DNA of 64,000 bases, from positions 62,001 to 126,000 of the forward strand of contig NZ_BDCA01000014.1 of assembly GCF_001613265.1 (NCBI RefSeq), in the 5' to 3' direction. Positions 43,295 to 51,834 of the stretch are shown piece by piece (positions within the stretch are counted from its first letter, which is position 1; each line of letters begins with the position of its first letter). A program made the translations under genes and the position numbers. The notes beneath the pieces are model-generated. The model saw only the letters and a program-made list of their open reading frames with translations. It had not been told where the DNA came from and did not search any database. The stretch comes from Nocardia vermiculata NBRC 100427 (GTDB taxonomy: Bacteria > Actinomycetota > Actinomycetes > Mycobacteriales > Mycobacteriaceae).

Positions 43295-44179
43295 CTACTC
43301 GGTGCCGCGGACGACCATGACCGGACAGTCCGCCGACTGGACCAGGGCGGCGGCGGTCGAGCCCAGCAGCATGCCCGCGAATCCCCCGCGGCCGCGGCTG
43401 CCGACCACGACGAGCTGAGCGTTCTCCGCCTCGTCCAGTAGCGAGCGGACCGGACGGTGGTACACCAGCACCCGCCGCACCTCCACCTGCGGATACCGTT
43501 CGGCGAAACCCGCCAGGCTCTCGGCCAGCAGGGCCTCTTCCGACGTCCGGATCTCGGTCCACCCCTCGACCGTGACTTCCAGCCGGCTGCTGATATCACT
43601 CCACGCATGCAAGGCGACGAGCCCCACCCTTCTGCGCGACGCCTCCTCGAACGCCGCCTCCAGCGCGGGCACACTGTTCTCGGTGCCATCGATGCCCACC
43701 AGGATCGGCAGCGCGGCCGTCACCGCATCGGTCGCCGAGACGGTGTGCACCACGGTGACCGGACAGTGGGCGTGTCGGGTCACCGCCGAGGACACCGAGC
43801 CCAGCAGCCCCCGCCGGACGGCGCCCAGGCCCCGGCTGCCCACGACGAGCATCCGCACCTCTGGCGATCGTCGGATCAGATGTTCGGCGACGGGTTGGTC
43901 GGTGACCTCGGTGCTGATCTCCAGCGCCGGATCCGTCACGGCCGTGCGGGCGACGCGGCTCGCCTCCGCGAGGACCCGCTCGCCTTCCTCGCGCAGCCAC
44001 CGGACGACGGCGTCGGTGGCCGCCGGCTGCGGCCCACCGGCGCCGGCGGTGGAGGTGAGCAGATGCAGTGGGCAGCCGAACAGCGCTGCCTCGGTCGCGG
44101 CCCAGGCCACGGCCCGAAATCCGACGATCGAGCCGTCGACAGCGGCCAGCACCGGCGCCCGGCGGATTCGGTCGGTCAT
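43295..44179 (-). CDS. Universal stress protein, two tandem USP domains
   Basis: 294 residues. The two UspA-like domains begin PVLAAVDGSIVGFRAVAWA and PILVGIDGTENSVPALEAA. Both carry the ATP-binding signature (GSRGLGAVRRGLLGSVS and GSRGRGGFAGMLLGSTA). Tandem ATP-binding USPs are typical of mycobacteria and nocardiae and are often induced under hypoxia through DosR. I could not see a clear DosR box upstream. Single gene. Confidence 0.93.
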   Translation of the reverse strand: MTDRIRRAPVLAAVDGSIVGFRAVAWAATEAALFGCPLHLLTSTAGAGGPQPAATDAVVRWLREEGERVLAEASRVARTAVTDPALEISTEVTDQPVAEHLIRRSPEVRMLVVGSRGLGAVRRGLLGSVSSAVTRHAHCPVTVVHTVSATDAVTAALPILVGIDGTENSVPALEAAFEEASRRRVGLVALHAWSDISSRLEVTVEGWTEIRTSEEALLAESLAGFAERYPQVEVRRVLVYHRPVRSLLDEAENAQLVVVGSRGRGGFAGMLLGSTAAALVQSADCPVMVVRGTE

Positions 44180-44388
44180 GTGAACTCCTCGTCAGTCTCG
44201 GCACTGTCGATGTCACTGTGGGGCGCGGCCACCTGCGGCGCGATAGCAGGCCAACCGGCAACGGCCGCCGTGGTCGAAGTCTATGTGCCGGCGGCGGACA
44301 TGTCGTCGATTCCCGGGCCGTCCACGTGCATCCGCCCACTTCCGCCGGCCGCACCGAGCAGGGCATGCGAACGGCCTCCGAGCCGTGA

Positions 44389-45291
44389 TCAGGCGAAGTC
44401 TGTGGCGCTGCGGGCGCCCACCACCTCGGCTGCTACCTCCAGGAAGTTCGGGTCGGTCACGGCCGGGACCAGGATGAACTCGTCGCACCCGGCCTGCTCC
44501 GCATCGTCCAGAATGGCGGCGAGTACCTCGGGACTCGACGCCCGTACCGTCCCGGCGACCAGCTCGGCCAACTCGGGTCCGAGGAAGCCGAGGTAGCGAG
44601 CAGTGAAAGAACGCAGCGCCTCGGAGGCATCGGTGACACCCAAGGCGGTGAAACAGCCGCTGACCTTGCGGGGAGTCGTGGTGCGACCGGCTTCGGCCCA
44701 GCACCGGTCGGCGAGCGCACCCGCCGCGGCGATCTCCTCGGCGTCGCCCGCGATGCTGAAACCGGAGATCCCGTCGGCCCACCGCGCCGCCCGGCGCATC
44801 GCCTTGGGCCCCATCGCACCGGCGAGAATGATCGGCCCGCCCGGCTGCACACATGCCGGCCCGACCGGATCCGCACCCTCGAACGGCGGCTCACCGCCGA
44901 GTAGCGACTTCAACTCGGCGACCTTGTCGTCGAGTTGTTGGTGCCGCCTGGTGAACTCGGCGCCCAGCGCGCGGTAGTCGTGCTCGCGTCCACCGACACC
45001 GACGGCTACCTCGAGGCGACCGTCGGAGAGCTGGTCCAGAGTGCCGATCTGCTGGGCGACCATCGCTGTCGGATGCTGCGGCAACACCCACAGGTTCGCC
45101 AGCACCTGCACCCGCTCGGTGACCGCGGCGCATGCGCCCAGGGTCGCCACCATTTCCGGATTCGAGAACGTCACCCGCTCACCCACGGAAACGCTCGAGA
45201 ACGGGCCCGAGTCGATTCGCCGGGCCCAGTCGAGCGTCGTACCCGGTCCGTAGCCCGGAGCCATCTGCGGAAGTGCCACACCGATCTGCAT
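44389..45291 (-). CDS. Luciferase-like monooxygenase family, F420-type oxidoreductase
   Basis: 300 residues. TIM-barrel LLM pattern: start MQIGVALPQMAPGYG; middle VQVLANLWVLPQHPTAMVAQ and GTLDQLSDGRLEVAVGVGGR (about 85-104); PIILAGAMGPKAMRRAARWADG in the second half. The G-GRLEVAVGVGGR loop binds the cofactor, F420 in most actinobacterial homologues. Substrate unknown. No operon partners: neighbours run in other directions or are separated by more than 200 bp. Confidence 0.88.
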   Translation of the reverse strand: MQIGVALPQMAPGYGPGTTLDWARRIDSGPFSSVSVGERVTFSNPEMVATLGACAAVTERVQVLANLWVLPQHPTAMVAQQIGTLDQLSDGRLEVAVGVGGREHDYRALGAEFTRRHQQLDDKVAELKSLLGGEPPFEGADPVGPACVQPGGPIILAGAMGPKAMRRAARWADGISGFSIAGDAEEIAAAGALADRCWAEAGRTTTPRKVSGCFTALGVTDASEALRSFTARYLGFLGPELAELVAGTVRASSPEVLAAILDDAEQAGCDEFILVPAVTDPNFLEVAAEVVGARSATDFA

Positions 45292-45555
45292 AGAGCCACC
45301 CTCGCAGATGCGCCAGAGTCCCGGTCACCCGATCACCGGATCCGAGCGGTGATCATCGGCTCGTCAGCCCCGAGCCCCTTGTGCCGCCGTTCGTTTCGGA
45401 TCCGGAAGCGCAGCCGGATGCCGGACCGGGATTCCCGGGCGGGACGTGGGGGTGGGATGGAGAAGTCCGGCCCGGCGGAGCGGCCGGTGCCGTATTGTTC
45501 CCGCTGCCAGATGCTTTCGTACTTCTCTCGATACCGCGGTCGCGGTGGAGCCTTC

Positions 45556-46362
45556 ATGATGCTCGATGTTCACCACTTCAGTTATGGGTGGTCGACTCCT
45601 CTTCTTTCCTATGCCACGTCGTTCACCGGGTGCCTGCTGGGATTGCAGTGTGCGGCACGCGGACGACACAGCCGCACGCACCGCTGGTCGTGGCTGGGTG
45701 CGGCCGCGGTCGCCATCGGCGGCACCGGGGTGTGGGTGATGCATTTCGTTGCCATGCTCGGTTTCTCGATCCAGGGCACCTCGATCCGATACGACATCCC
45801 GCTCACCGTGGCGAGCGCGGTGGTCGCGATCGTGACGGTGGGAATCGGTCTGAGCCTGATGGCCCGCCCCGAGCCGTCGGTACCGGCGATGCTGGGCAGT
45901 GGGGCGATCACCGGCTTGGGCGTGGCCGGGATGCATTACCTCGGGATGGCGGCGATGAATTCCACCGCCGACATCGACTACGACACCGCCCTGGTCACCG
46001 CCTCGGTACTCATTGCCGTTGTCGCGGCCGCGGCCGCGTTGTGGTTCACCGTCCGTACCCGGGGCCGGCTCGCCACGCTCGGAGCGGCCGCGGTCATGGC
46101 CATCGCCGTCTCCGGCATGCACTACACGGGCATGGCAGCGATGCACGCACACGACAGCGGCACCCGTGGCACCCCGCACGGCGCCACCCCGGTGCTGCTG
46201 TTCGGACCCACGATCGCGATCATCGGCGTGGTCACCATGCTGCTACTGGCCGCTGTCGGCACCACGCCGCAGGCCGCGGCGGTAGCTGATCCCGGCAGGA
46301 GTGACGACGGAGCCGGAACCGAGCCCGACCGGGCCACGAGTTCCGCATCGTTGCCGCAGTAG
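45556..46362 (+). CDS. Stand-alone MHYT-domain membrane sensor
   Basis: 268 residues with about seven membrane helices. Three MHYT-type repeats are visible: VMHFVAML (about 59-66), GMHYLGMAAM (about 124-133) and GMHYTGMAAM (about 188-197). The His/Met residues are proposed to bind a metal such as copper and sense oxygen, CO or NO. Unlike most MHYT proteins there is no GGDEF/EAL or kinase output domain; only a short hydrophilic tail. The start at the ATG pair at 45556/45559 has GGTGGAG upstream. Confidence 0.88.
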   Translation: MMLDVHHFSYGWSTPLLSYATSFTGCLLGLQCAARGRHSRTHRWSWLGAAAVAIGGTGVWVMHFVAMLGFSIQGTSIRYDIPLTVASAVVAIVTVGIGLSLMARPEPSVPAMLGSGAITGLGVAGMHYLGMAAMNSTADIDYDTALVTASVLIAVVAAAAALWFTVRTRGRLATLGAAAVMAIAVSGMHYTGMAAMHAHDSGTRGTPHGATPVLLFGPTIAIIGVVTMLLLAAVGTTPQAAAVADPGRSDDGAGTEPDRATSSASLPQ

Positions 46363-46444
46363 CCGAATCCACCGCGGAGACGAATCCGTCCCTGTCGGCG
46401 CGCCCCCAAGGATTGCGTGTCGTGGTGACGGGTAGCCGGGAGAA

Positions 46445-47551
46445 ATGGATACCGCTACCGATGTCGCCGTGGTGGGCGCCGGAATCGTCGGCCTGGCCAC
46501 CGCCTACGCACTGCGCCGGGCCGGGATCTCGGTCACCGTGTACGAATCCGGGCAGCCGGGCGGTGGGCAGTCGGCCGGACAGTCGCGTATCTTCCGCCAC
46601 GCCCACGACGATCCCCGACTGGTCGAGATGGCGGTCACCGCGCGCCGGATCTGGCGCGAATGGGAAGACGATTTCGGCATCGAGCTGATCTCGGACGACG
46701 GGGCGGTCGCCCTCGGCGCCGGTGTGCGGGACAAATTGGCGATCATGCAGCAGGTTCCCGGTATCGAGGCACGGTGGATCGACGCTCGGGAACTGGCGGG
46801 GCGACTGCCCCCGCTGGCCGGCTACGACGGTCCGGCCGTATTCGACCCGACGGGCGGTTCCATCCGCACTGTCGCCGCGATCGATGCCCTCACCGAGCAC
46901 ATGCGTGACGCGCTCGTGCACGACCACGTGCTCACCCTTCGCAACACCACCGCGGGAACCGTCGAACTACGTTCCGGCACCGGATGTTCCGAGTACGGTG
47001 CGGTCGTCGTCTGCGCGGGCCGAGGAACCGCTGCACTGGCCCGCACCGTCGGTCTCGCACTACCGGTCCAGCTGTCCGCCCATGTCCGAGTGACCTTCCG
47101 GCCGCGATCGGAGCCCCCCACCACCCTGGCCACGTTGCAGGACAGCAGCGGCGACTTCGGCGAAACCGGCATCTATGCGGCCGCCTTCCCCGGCAATACC
47201 CATTACGGTCTGGGCCTGAGTGATTCGGTGCCGAGCAACGACGGCGGTGCGGTAGATCCCACCGCCCTCACCGACCTGGCCGACCGCGCCGCCCGCTATG
47301 TCCGGCGCGCGCTGCCCGGGCTCGATCCCGCGCCGACCGGGTACGTGCACTGCTGGGTCACCCGGCTGCCGTGGAACGAGGACGGCGTGGCCGCCTGGCA
47401 GCACGGCGCCGCCACATTCCTCGCCGGACACAATCTGTTCAAGCAGGCCCCGGCTCTGGGCGCCACGCTCGCCGACAGCGTCACCACCGGGCAACCGGCG
47501 GCCACGGTGCATCCGTCGCGCCGGCTCGGGGACCCGTCGGCGAACCGCTAG
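46445..47551 (+). CDS. FAD-dependent oxidoreductase (DAO / sarcosine oxidase-like)
   Basis: 368 residues. N-terminal Rossmann motif VAVVGAGIVGLATAYALRRAG (about 7-27) and the FAD-binding QSAGQSRIFRHAHDDPRLVE typical of sarcosine or N-methyl amino acid oxidases. C-terminal FLAGHNLFKQAPALGATLAD is the flavin region. Likely oxidises an N-alkyl or D-amino acid. Its TAG stop shares the CTAG tetranucleotide with the stop of the convergent DUF302 gene. Confidence 0.87.
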   Translation: MDTATDVAVVGAGIVGLATAYALRRAGISVTVYESGQPGGGQSAGQSRIFRHAHDDPRLVEMAVTARRIWREWEDDFGIELISDDGAVALGAGVRDKLAIMQQVPGIEARWIDARELAGRLPPLAGYDGPAVFDPTGGSIRTVAAIDALTEHMRDALVHDHVLTLRNTTAGTVELRSGTGCSEYGAVVVCAGRGTAALARTVGLALPVQLSAHVRVTFRPRSEPPTTLATLQDSSGDFGETGIYAAAFPGNTHYGLGLSDSVPSNDGGAVDPTALTDLADRAARYVRRALPGLDPAPTGYVHCWVTRLPWNEDGVAAWQHGAATFLAGHNLFKQAPALGATLADSVTTGQPAATVHPSRRLGDPSANR

Positions 47552-47946
47552 CCCAGTGCGGCCAGCGCTGCCCGTAGCCGGGTCCCCGCCTCGGCGGCGA
47601 TCGGTCGCAGATCCGCGTCCCCGGTCACTTCGACCATCACCTGCGGAGCCATCGCCTCCACGATGACTGCCGCCGCGTCGTCCGGGTCTCGCCGCACGAT
47701 CACGTTGCAGGGCAACAGCAATCCGATCTGCCGGTCGACCTCGACCGCACGGTGTGCCAGCGGCGGGTTGCAGGCGCCGAGGATGCGATAGTCCTCCAGG
47801 TCCGCACCCAGTTTCGCCTGCAGCGTCGCCGCCATGTCGATCTCGGTCAGAATTCCGAATCCTTGCTCTGCCAATGCTTCCCGGGTCCGGTCGACAGCAT
47901 CGTCGAACCGGTCGGTCCGCAGGGCAGTGGAGATGGCCAGAGTCAT
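47548..47946 (-). CDS. DUF302 domain protein
   Basis: 132 residues, one DUF302 domain: TDRFDDAVDRTREALAEQGF and LGACNPPLAHRAVEVDRQIGL (about 58-78), then LLPCNVIVRRD. The domain is found in proteins linked to redox or sulfur metabolism but has no established reaction. Two Cys residues, in GACNPP and LPCNV, fit metal or persulfide chemistry. Third gene of the CsoR-like repressor unit (26 bp after DUF2892). Confidence 0.85.
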   Translation of the reverse strand: MTLAISTALRTDRFDDAVDRTREALAEQGFGILTEIDMAATLQAKLGADLEDYRILGACNPPLAHRAVEVDRQIGLLLPCNVIVRRDPDDAAAVIVEAMAPQVMVEVTGDADLRPIAAEAGTRLRAALAALG

Positions 47947-47972
47947 GGTCGCCTTCCTCTCGAATGGACGGA

Positions 47973-48215
47973 TCAGCCGCGCGCTGTCGCGCAGCCGGCG
48001 GTCAGCGGCAGTCCCAGCCGCCGGAGCAGCAGCGTCGCCGGGCACCAGCCGGCGACGCCGTACAGGAGCAGGTTCGCGCCCACGAATCCGGTGAATACGA
48101 GCCACCAACTGGACCATGTCGCGGCCGCCACCACGCTGAGCAGCACCAGGGTGCCGGCCAGCAGTGGTACCACGCGGGCAATCGACCAGCCCTGATGTCT
48201 AGGCAGATTCGTCAT
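47973..48215 (-). CDS. DUF2892 (YgaP-like) small membrane protein
   Basis: 80 residues, two membrane helices (about 13-34 and 36-55), with WCPATLLLRRLGL near the end as in the YgaP membrane tail. DUF2892 proteins commonly accompany rhodaneses and persulfide detoxification genes. The ATG at 48213-48215 is chosen because GGAG is 7 nt before it; an ATG two codons upstream is too close. Part of the CsoR-like operon. Confidence 0.85.
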   Translation of the reverse strand: MTNLPRHQGWSIARVVPLLAGTLVLLSVVAAATWSSWWLVFTGFVGANLLLYGVAGWCPATLLLRRLGLPLTAGCATARG

Positions 48216-48249
48216 GTTCATTCTCCGAATTCGATGTGGACGCGTCTGG

Positions 48250-48510
48250 TCAGGCCAGAGTGAGGAACAACTTCTCCAGCTCGGCCTCGTTCATCGGCTC
48301 CCCACCCTCGCCGGTGAGGCATTCGCGCAAGCCGGTCGCAACGATCTTGAATCCGGCGCGGTCCAGGGCTCGCGAGACCGCGGCGAGCTGAGTGACGACA
48401 TCTTTGCAGTCACGCCCCTCTTCGATCATCGTGATCACGCCGCCCAACTGGCCCTGTGCCCGCCGCAACCGGTTGAGCACCAGCGCGATCGTCTCTTCGT
48501 TACCCACCAT
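48250..48510 (-). CDS. CsoR/CstR/RcnR-family repressor (DUF156)
   Basis: 86 residues. RLRRAQGQLGGVITMIEEGRD leads to Cys35, and the second Cys64 follows at the CsoR spacing (29 residues). The copper ligand His that lies four residues before the second Cys in CsoR is Gly60 here, so a Cu(I) role is unlikely. Two Cys without that His is the pattern of CstR-type persulfide sensors. A perfect 16-bp palindrome lies 27 bp upstream of its start and similar ones lie upstream of the MMPL gene. Confidence 0.9.
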   Translation of the reverse strand: MVGNEETIALVLNRLRRAQGQLGGVITMIEEGRDCKDVVTQLAAVSRALDRAGFKIVATGLRECLTGEGGEPMNEAELEKLFLTLA

Positions 48511-48536
48511 GGTCTTTTCCTCTCGTCACTACCAGC

Positions 48537-48552
48537 ATACCCCTAGGGGTAT
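48537..48552. promoter_or_regulatory. CsoR-family operator, copy 1
   Basis: ATACCCCTAGGGGTAT, a perfect 16-bp palindrome of the TACCCC-N-GGGGTA type bound by this family. Upstream of the repressor-DUF2892-DUF302 unit and just past the MMPL stop. Confidence 0.8.
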
Positions 48553-48568
48553 CGATGCCGCTGTGGTC

Positions 48569-50722
48569 TCAATCATGGGCGAAGCTGACCTTCGGCAGTA
48601 CCCGGCGCAGCCACTGCGGCGACCACCAGGCTCGATGACCCGCGAGCCGCAACAGCACCGGCAGCAGCACCAGCCGCACCACAGCCGCGTCGAGCAGCAC
48701 CGCCACGCCGAGGATGATGCCCATTTCCTTGGGCGGCAGCGGATCGGCGAAGGCGAAGGTGAAGAACACCGCAACCATGACCGCCGCGGCGGCGAAGATC
48801 ACGCGACCGGAGTGCGCGAGTCCCTCGACGAGGGCTCGGCTGGGATCGCCGGTCCGTTCGTAATGTTCTTTCGCGGTAGCCAGCAAAAATACGGTGTAAT
48901 CCATCGCGATCGCGAAGATCATCGCGAAGAAGAACACCGGCCCCCAGCCGTCGAGGAATCCCTGCGGGGCGAAACCGAGCAGGCCGGCCCCGTGCCCGTC
49001 CTGGAAGATCAACTTCGCCACCCCGAAGGCTGCCGCGGTCGATAGCAGGCTGACCAACGCACCCAGGGCCGCAATCAACGGCGCCTGCAGCGCGATCAGC
49101 AGCAATGCGAAGCCGAGTACCAGAATGATTCCCACGATGATCGGGAAATAGTGGTCCAGCGTCTGCTGCAGATCCAGGTTCTCCGCGGGCGCGCCGCCCA
49201 CCAGAGCACCATCCGGTAACCGGTCTCGCAGGTCGTCGAGCACGGCGCCCATCCGTTCATCGGACGGATCGACACTCGGCACCGCCTGCATCATGACCAG
49301 TCCGCTGCCGTCACCGGACGACTGCGCCGGGGTGACCATCTCGATGCCCTCCGTCCCGGACGCCGCTGTTGCGGTCGCCGCGGATTCGGCTTCCGGCGCG
49401 ACGATCTGCAGCATTCCCGGCGCGCCTTCGCCCAGCTGCGCCTGCACCAGCTCGTAGCCCTGCCGCACGGGCGCGTCCTCCGGCACGACCTGGATCGACG
49501 GCATGGCGACCTTCAGCCCGGCCACCGGGGCGGCGAGGACGAGAAGTATCAGCACCGCGACGATCGCGAAGGGCCAGGGCCGATCGTGCAGCAGCCGCCC
49601 CCAGGACTCGAATCGCGGGGAACGGTGCTGTGGCCGGCCGATGCGGGGCAGCGAGCCGGCGTTGATCCGACCACCGAGGGCACCGAGCGCAGCGGGCAGC
49701 AGAGTCAGCGTCGCCACCAGCACGAATGCCACCGCGAACATGATCCCGACCGCCATCGTGCGTACGGCGGGCGCCGGCACGATCAGAACTGCCGACAAGC
49801 TGACCAGCACGGTGAGCCCGGACAGGACAACGGCCTTACCCGCGGTCCCCATGGTCTCGGCCACCGCGGCCCTGGCGTCCGAGCGGTTCGCGAGCGCGCC
49901 ACGAAAACGCGCAACCATGAACAGGGCGTAGTCGATCCCGAGAGCCAGCGCGAACATCATCGCGAAGTTCATGGCCCACACCGAAATCGGCGTCAGCTGA
50001 TTGAGCAGCACCAAGCCACCCGCGGAGGCGATCAGCCCGGCCAGCGTCAGCAACAGTGGCAGTCCGGCCGCGACCAGCGACCCGAATGCGAGGACCATGA
50101 TCGCCAGGGTCACCGGCCAGGAGAACATCTCCGCTTGCATCATCGCGTCGTGGTTGGCCTTGTTGAAATCACTCCACAACGCCGACGCCCCGGTGGGATA
50201 TACCTCGATCCCGTTGCCGGACAACGCGGTCAACGCGCCCTTGTGCGTGTCTACCGCTTTGACCATGTCGTCCGGCGAGGCGGCGGCACCGGCGATCAGG
50301 ATCCCGGTGTGCCCGTCCGGACTGATCGACATCCCCGGTTGCGGCGCGATCACCTCACCGAAACGGGAGTCGCCCGCGAAGACGGCGGTGGCCTGCGAGA
50401 GCACCGTCTGGACCTGCGGACTGTCGATGGTTCGGTCGTCGGAGTGAACCACGACCTGCACCGCCGCGGAGGAATTACCGCCGAAATGCTGCTGGGCCAG
50501 CTCTCGGACCTGCACCGAGTCCGAACCGTCGGCCTGCCATCCCGCACCGGCGAGGGAACTGAACACACTGGGCGCCGCGGCACCGAGGGCGACCAGCACC
50601 ACCAGCCACGCACCGAAAACATAGCGGGCCCGGCCGGCCATCACCGACCCCAACTTGCCCAGCGCTCCCCCGGGCGGCCGCGTCGCGACCTCCGGTGGCG
50701 CGATAACCCGAGAGTCGGTCAT
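48569..50722 (-). CDS. MMPL/RND-superfamily membrane transporter
   Basis: 717 residues, about 12 membrane helices in two repeats with two extracytoplasmic loops. MMPL motifs: LGIDYALFMVARFRGAL (helix 4) and AIAMDYTVFLLATAKEHYER (helix 10), with the proton-relay Asp-Tyr pairs. Related proteins export lipids, siderophores or drugs. GGAG 5 nt upstream favours the ATG at 50720-50722 over GTG/ATG codons at 50728/50725. Two CsoR-type operators precede the start, so it belongs to the same regulon as the repressor downstream. Confidence 0.92.
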   Translation of the reverse strand: MTDSRVIAPPEVATRPPGGALGKLGSVMAGRARYVFGAWLVVLVALGAAAPSVFSSLAGAGWQADGSDSVQVRELAQQHFGGNSSAAVQVVVHSDDRTIDSPQVQTVLSQATAVFAGDSRFGEVIAPQPGMSISPDGHTGILIAGAAASPDDMVKAVDTHKGALTALSGNGIEVYPTGASALWSDFNKANHDAMMQAEMFSWPVTLAIMVLAFGSLVAAGLPLLLTLAGLIASAGGLVLLNQLTPISVWAMNFAMMFALALGIDYALFMVARFRGALANRSDARAAVAETMGTAGKAVVLSGLTVLVSLSAVLIVPAPAVRTMAVGIMFAVAFVLVATLTLLPAALGALGGRINAGSLPRIGRPQHRSPRFESWGRLLHDRPWPFAIVAVLILLVLAAPVAGLKVAMPSIQVVPEDAPVRQGYELVQAQLGEGAPGMLQIVAPEAESAATATAASGTEGIEMVTPAQSSGDGSGLVMMQAVPSVDPSDERMGAVLDDLRDRLPDGALVGGAPAENLDLQQTLDHYFPIIVGIILVLGFALLLIALQAPLIAALGALVSLLSTAAAFGVAKLIFQDGHGAGLLGFAPQGFLDGWGPVFFFAMIFAIAMDYTVFLLATAKEHYERTGDPSRALVEGLAHSGRVIFAAAAVMVAVFFTFAFADPLPPKEMGIILGVAVLLDAAVVRLVLLPVLLRLAGHRAWWSPQWLRRVLPKVSFAHD

Positions 50723-50736
50723 CATCACTCCGTTCT

Positions 50737-50786
50737 ATACCCGTGGGGGTATATCGACATCACGACCAACATACCCCATGGGGTAT
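50737..50786. promoter_or_regulatory. CsoR-family operators, copies 2 and 3, upstream of MMPL
   Basis: ATACCCGTGGGGGTAT (50737-50752, imperfect) and ATACCCCATGGGGTAT (50771-50786, perfect palindrome), centres 34 bp apart. They match copy 1 near 48540. Confidence 0.8.
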
Positions 50787-50872
50787 ATGAAATCGGGGTG
50801 GCGTTACCCACAGAGCAGACACGGAATCGCCGGGAGATGCGCCAAGATCGCTTGCGGCTCCCCCCGCACGCG

Positions 50873-51436
50873 TCAGATCGGTTTCAGACTGCCTACGCTC
50901 AACGACCCGTTCGCGGGGAGCTTGCCCTCGGCCGCGCGGACATAACCCGCCGGATCCTTGTCGACCGGCCGGACGCCGGCGTAATTGCGTGCCTCGAATG
51001 CGGCGAAGGCAACAGCCAGCTGGTGGCGGCGTTGCAGCCCGGCCAGGCGCCGGAAGTCGGTGAGCCCTTCACGTTCTTCCTCGGCCATGTGATCACCGTT
51101 CGCGGTATTGGCCGCCGCGACGGCCGCGAACCACTCGTCGGTGCCGACGGGATGACGCCCTACGTCGGCGACGGCATCACGGATGTCGTTGTGATCACCG
51201 ATGGCATCGAGCGTCTCGTCCTCGGCACCGGCCGCACGATGAGCGGCGATACTCACCTGCAGCAGGGCGGGATAGAACAGTTCCTCCTCCGCCTGCGCAT
51301 GCAGTTCCAGGAAGGCCGCGAGTCGGTCCCAGATCGCGGCGAGCACACCGGTATCGGCGCGATCGACCTGCTCCAGAATCGCGAACAGCCGACGCTGCTC
51401 GTGGTGGTCGTCGAGGATCAGCTGGGTGATGTCCAC
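50873..51436 (-). CDS. Hemerythrin HHE-domain protein
   Basis: 187 residues, mostly helical. Iron-ligand signatures: DDHHEQRRLF (about 10-19), ELHAQAEEELFYP (about 44-56), GDHNDIRDAV (about 80-89) and NGDHMAEEEREGL (about 112-124). Diiron proteins of this kind bind O2 or NO or take part in iron-sulfur repair. Upstream of the MMPL gene in the same direction, 87 bp before the operators. Function in this cell unknown. Confidence 0.88.
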   Translation of the reverse strand: MDITQLILDDHHEQRRLFAILEQVDRADTGVLAAIWDRLAAFLELHAQAEEELFYPALLQVSIAAHRAAGAEDETLDAIGDHNDIRDAVADVGRHPVGTDEWFAAVAAANTANGDHMAEEEREGLTDFRRLAGLQRRHQLAVAFAAFEARNYAGVRPVDKDPAGYVRAAEGKLPANGSLSVGSLKPI

Positions 51437-51763
51437 AATTCCTCCCTGACACGGATTTCAGGCAAGCACCGGACCCGAGCCACCGACCGCGGGTGGCCGT
51501 ATGCCCATCGTGAGGCGACGATAACGCACAGCCGAGGCTGTGAACAGCAACGTTGCCACCGCCGAGCCGGGCACATCCCGGTCAGCGGTGATCCGGCGCA
51601 TTCGTGACCGAGCGACCGTTATCGTCATGCGCCGGCATCGTGGCGGTCGGACCGAGCCTTCCCCTCCGATACACGCTCGGTCCGACCACTACCGGCATGC
51701 CACCAACCGGGGTGACACGGAGGCAAAACTCGGCCGTCCCCGGCTTCTGCCCACCCCCTGGCG
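51437..51763. other. Intergenic region without a recognisable gene
   Basis: Lies between the hemerythrin gene (minus) and the XRE regulator (plus). No convincing coding frame or RNA gene is seen before the palindrome at 51764. Confidence 0.5.
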
Positions 51764-51791
51764 AGTAGTACCACTGATCAGTGGTACTACT
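51764..51791. promoter_or_regulatory. Perfect 28-bp palindrome, putative operator of the XRE regulator
   Basis: Half-site AGTAGTACCACTGA followed by its exact complement, centred on GATC between 51777 and 51778. It lies 44 bp upstream of the regulator start and is probably autoregulatory. Confidence 0.7.
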
Positions 51792-51834
51792 GGGACCGAT
51801 GCGTACCTGCGCGTCGGCATCGGAGGGGCGACGA

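Noticed and set aside
48250..48510. Copper-sensing CsoR
   Set aside because: The Cu-ligand His before the second Cys is Gly, so a copper role is not supported; CstR-like is better but unproven.
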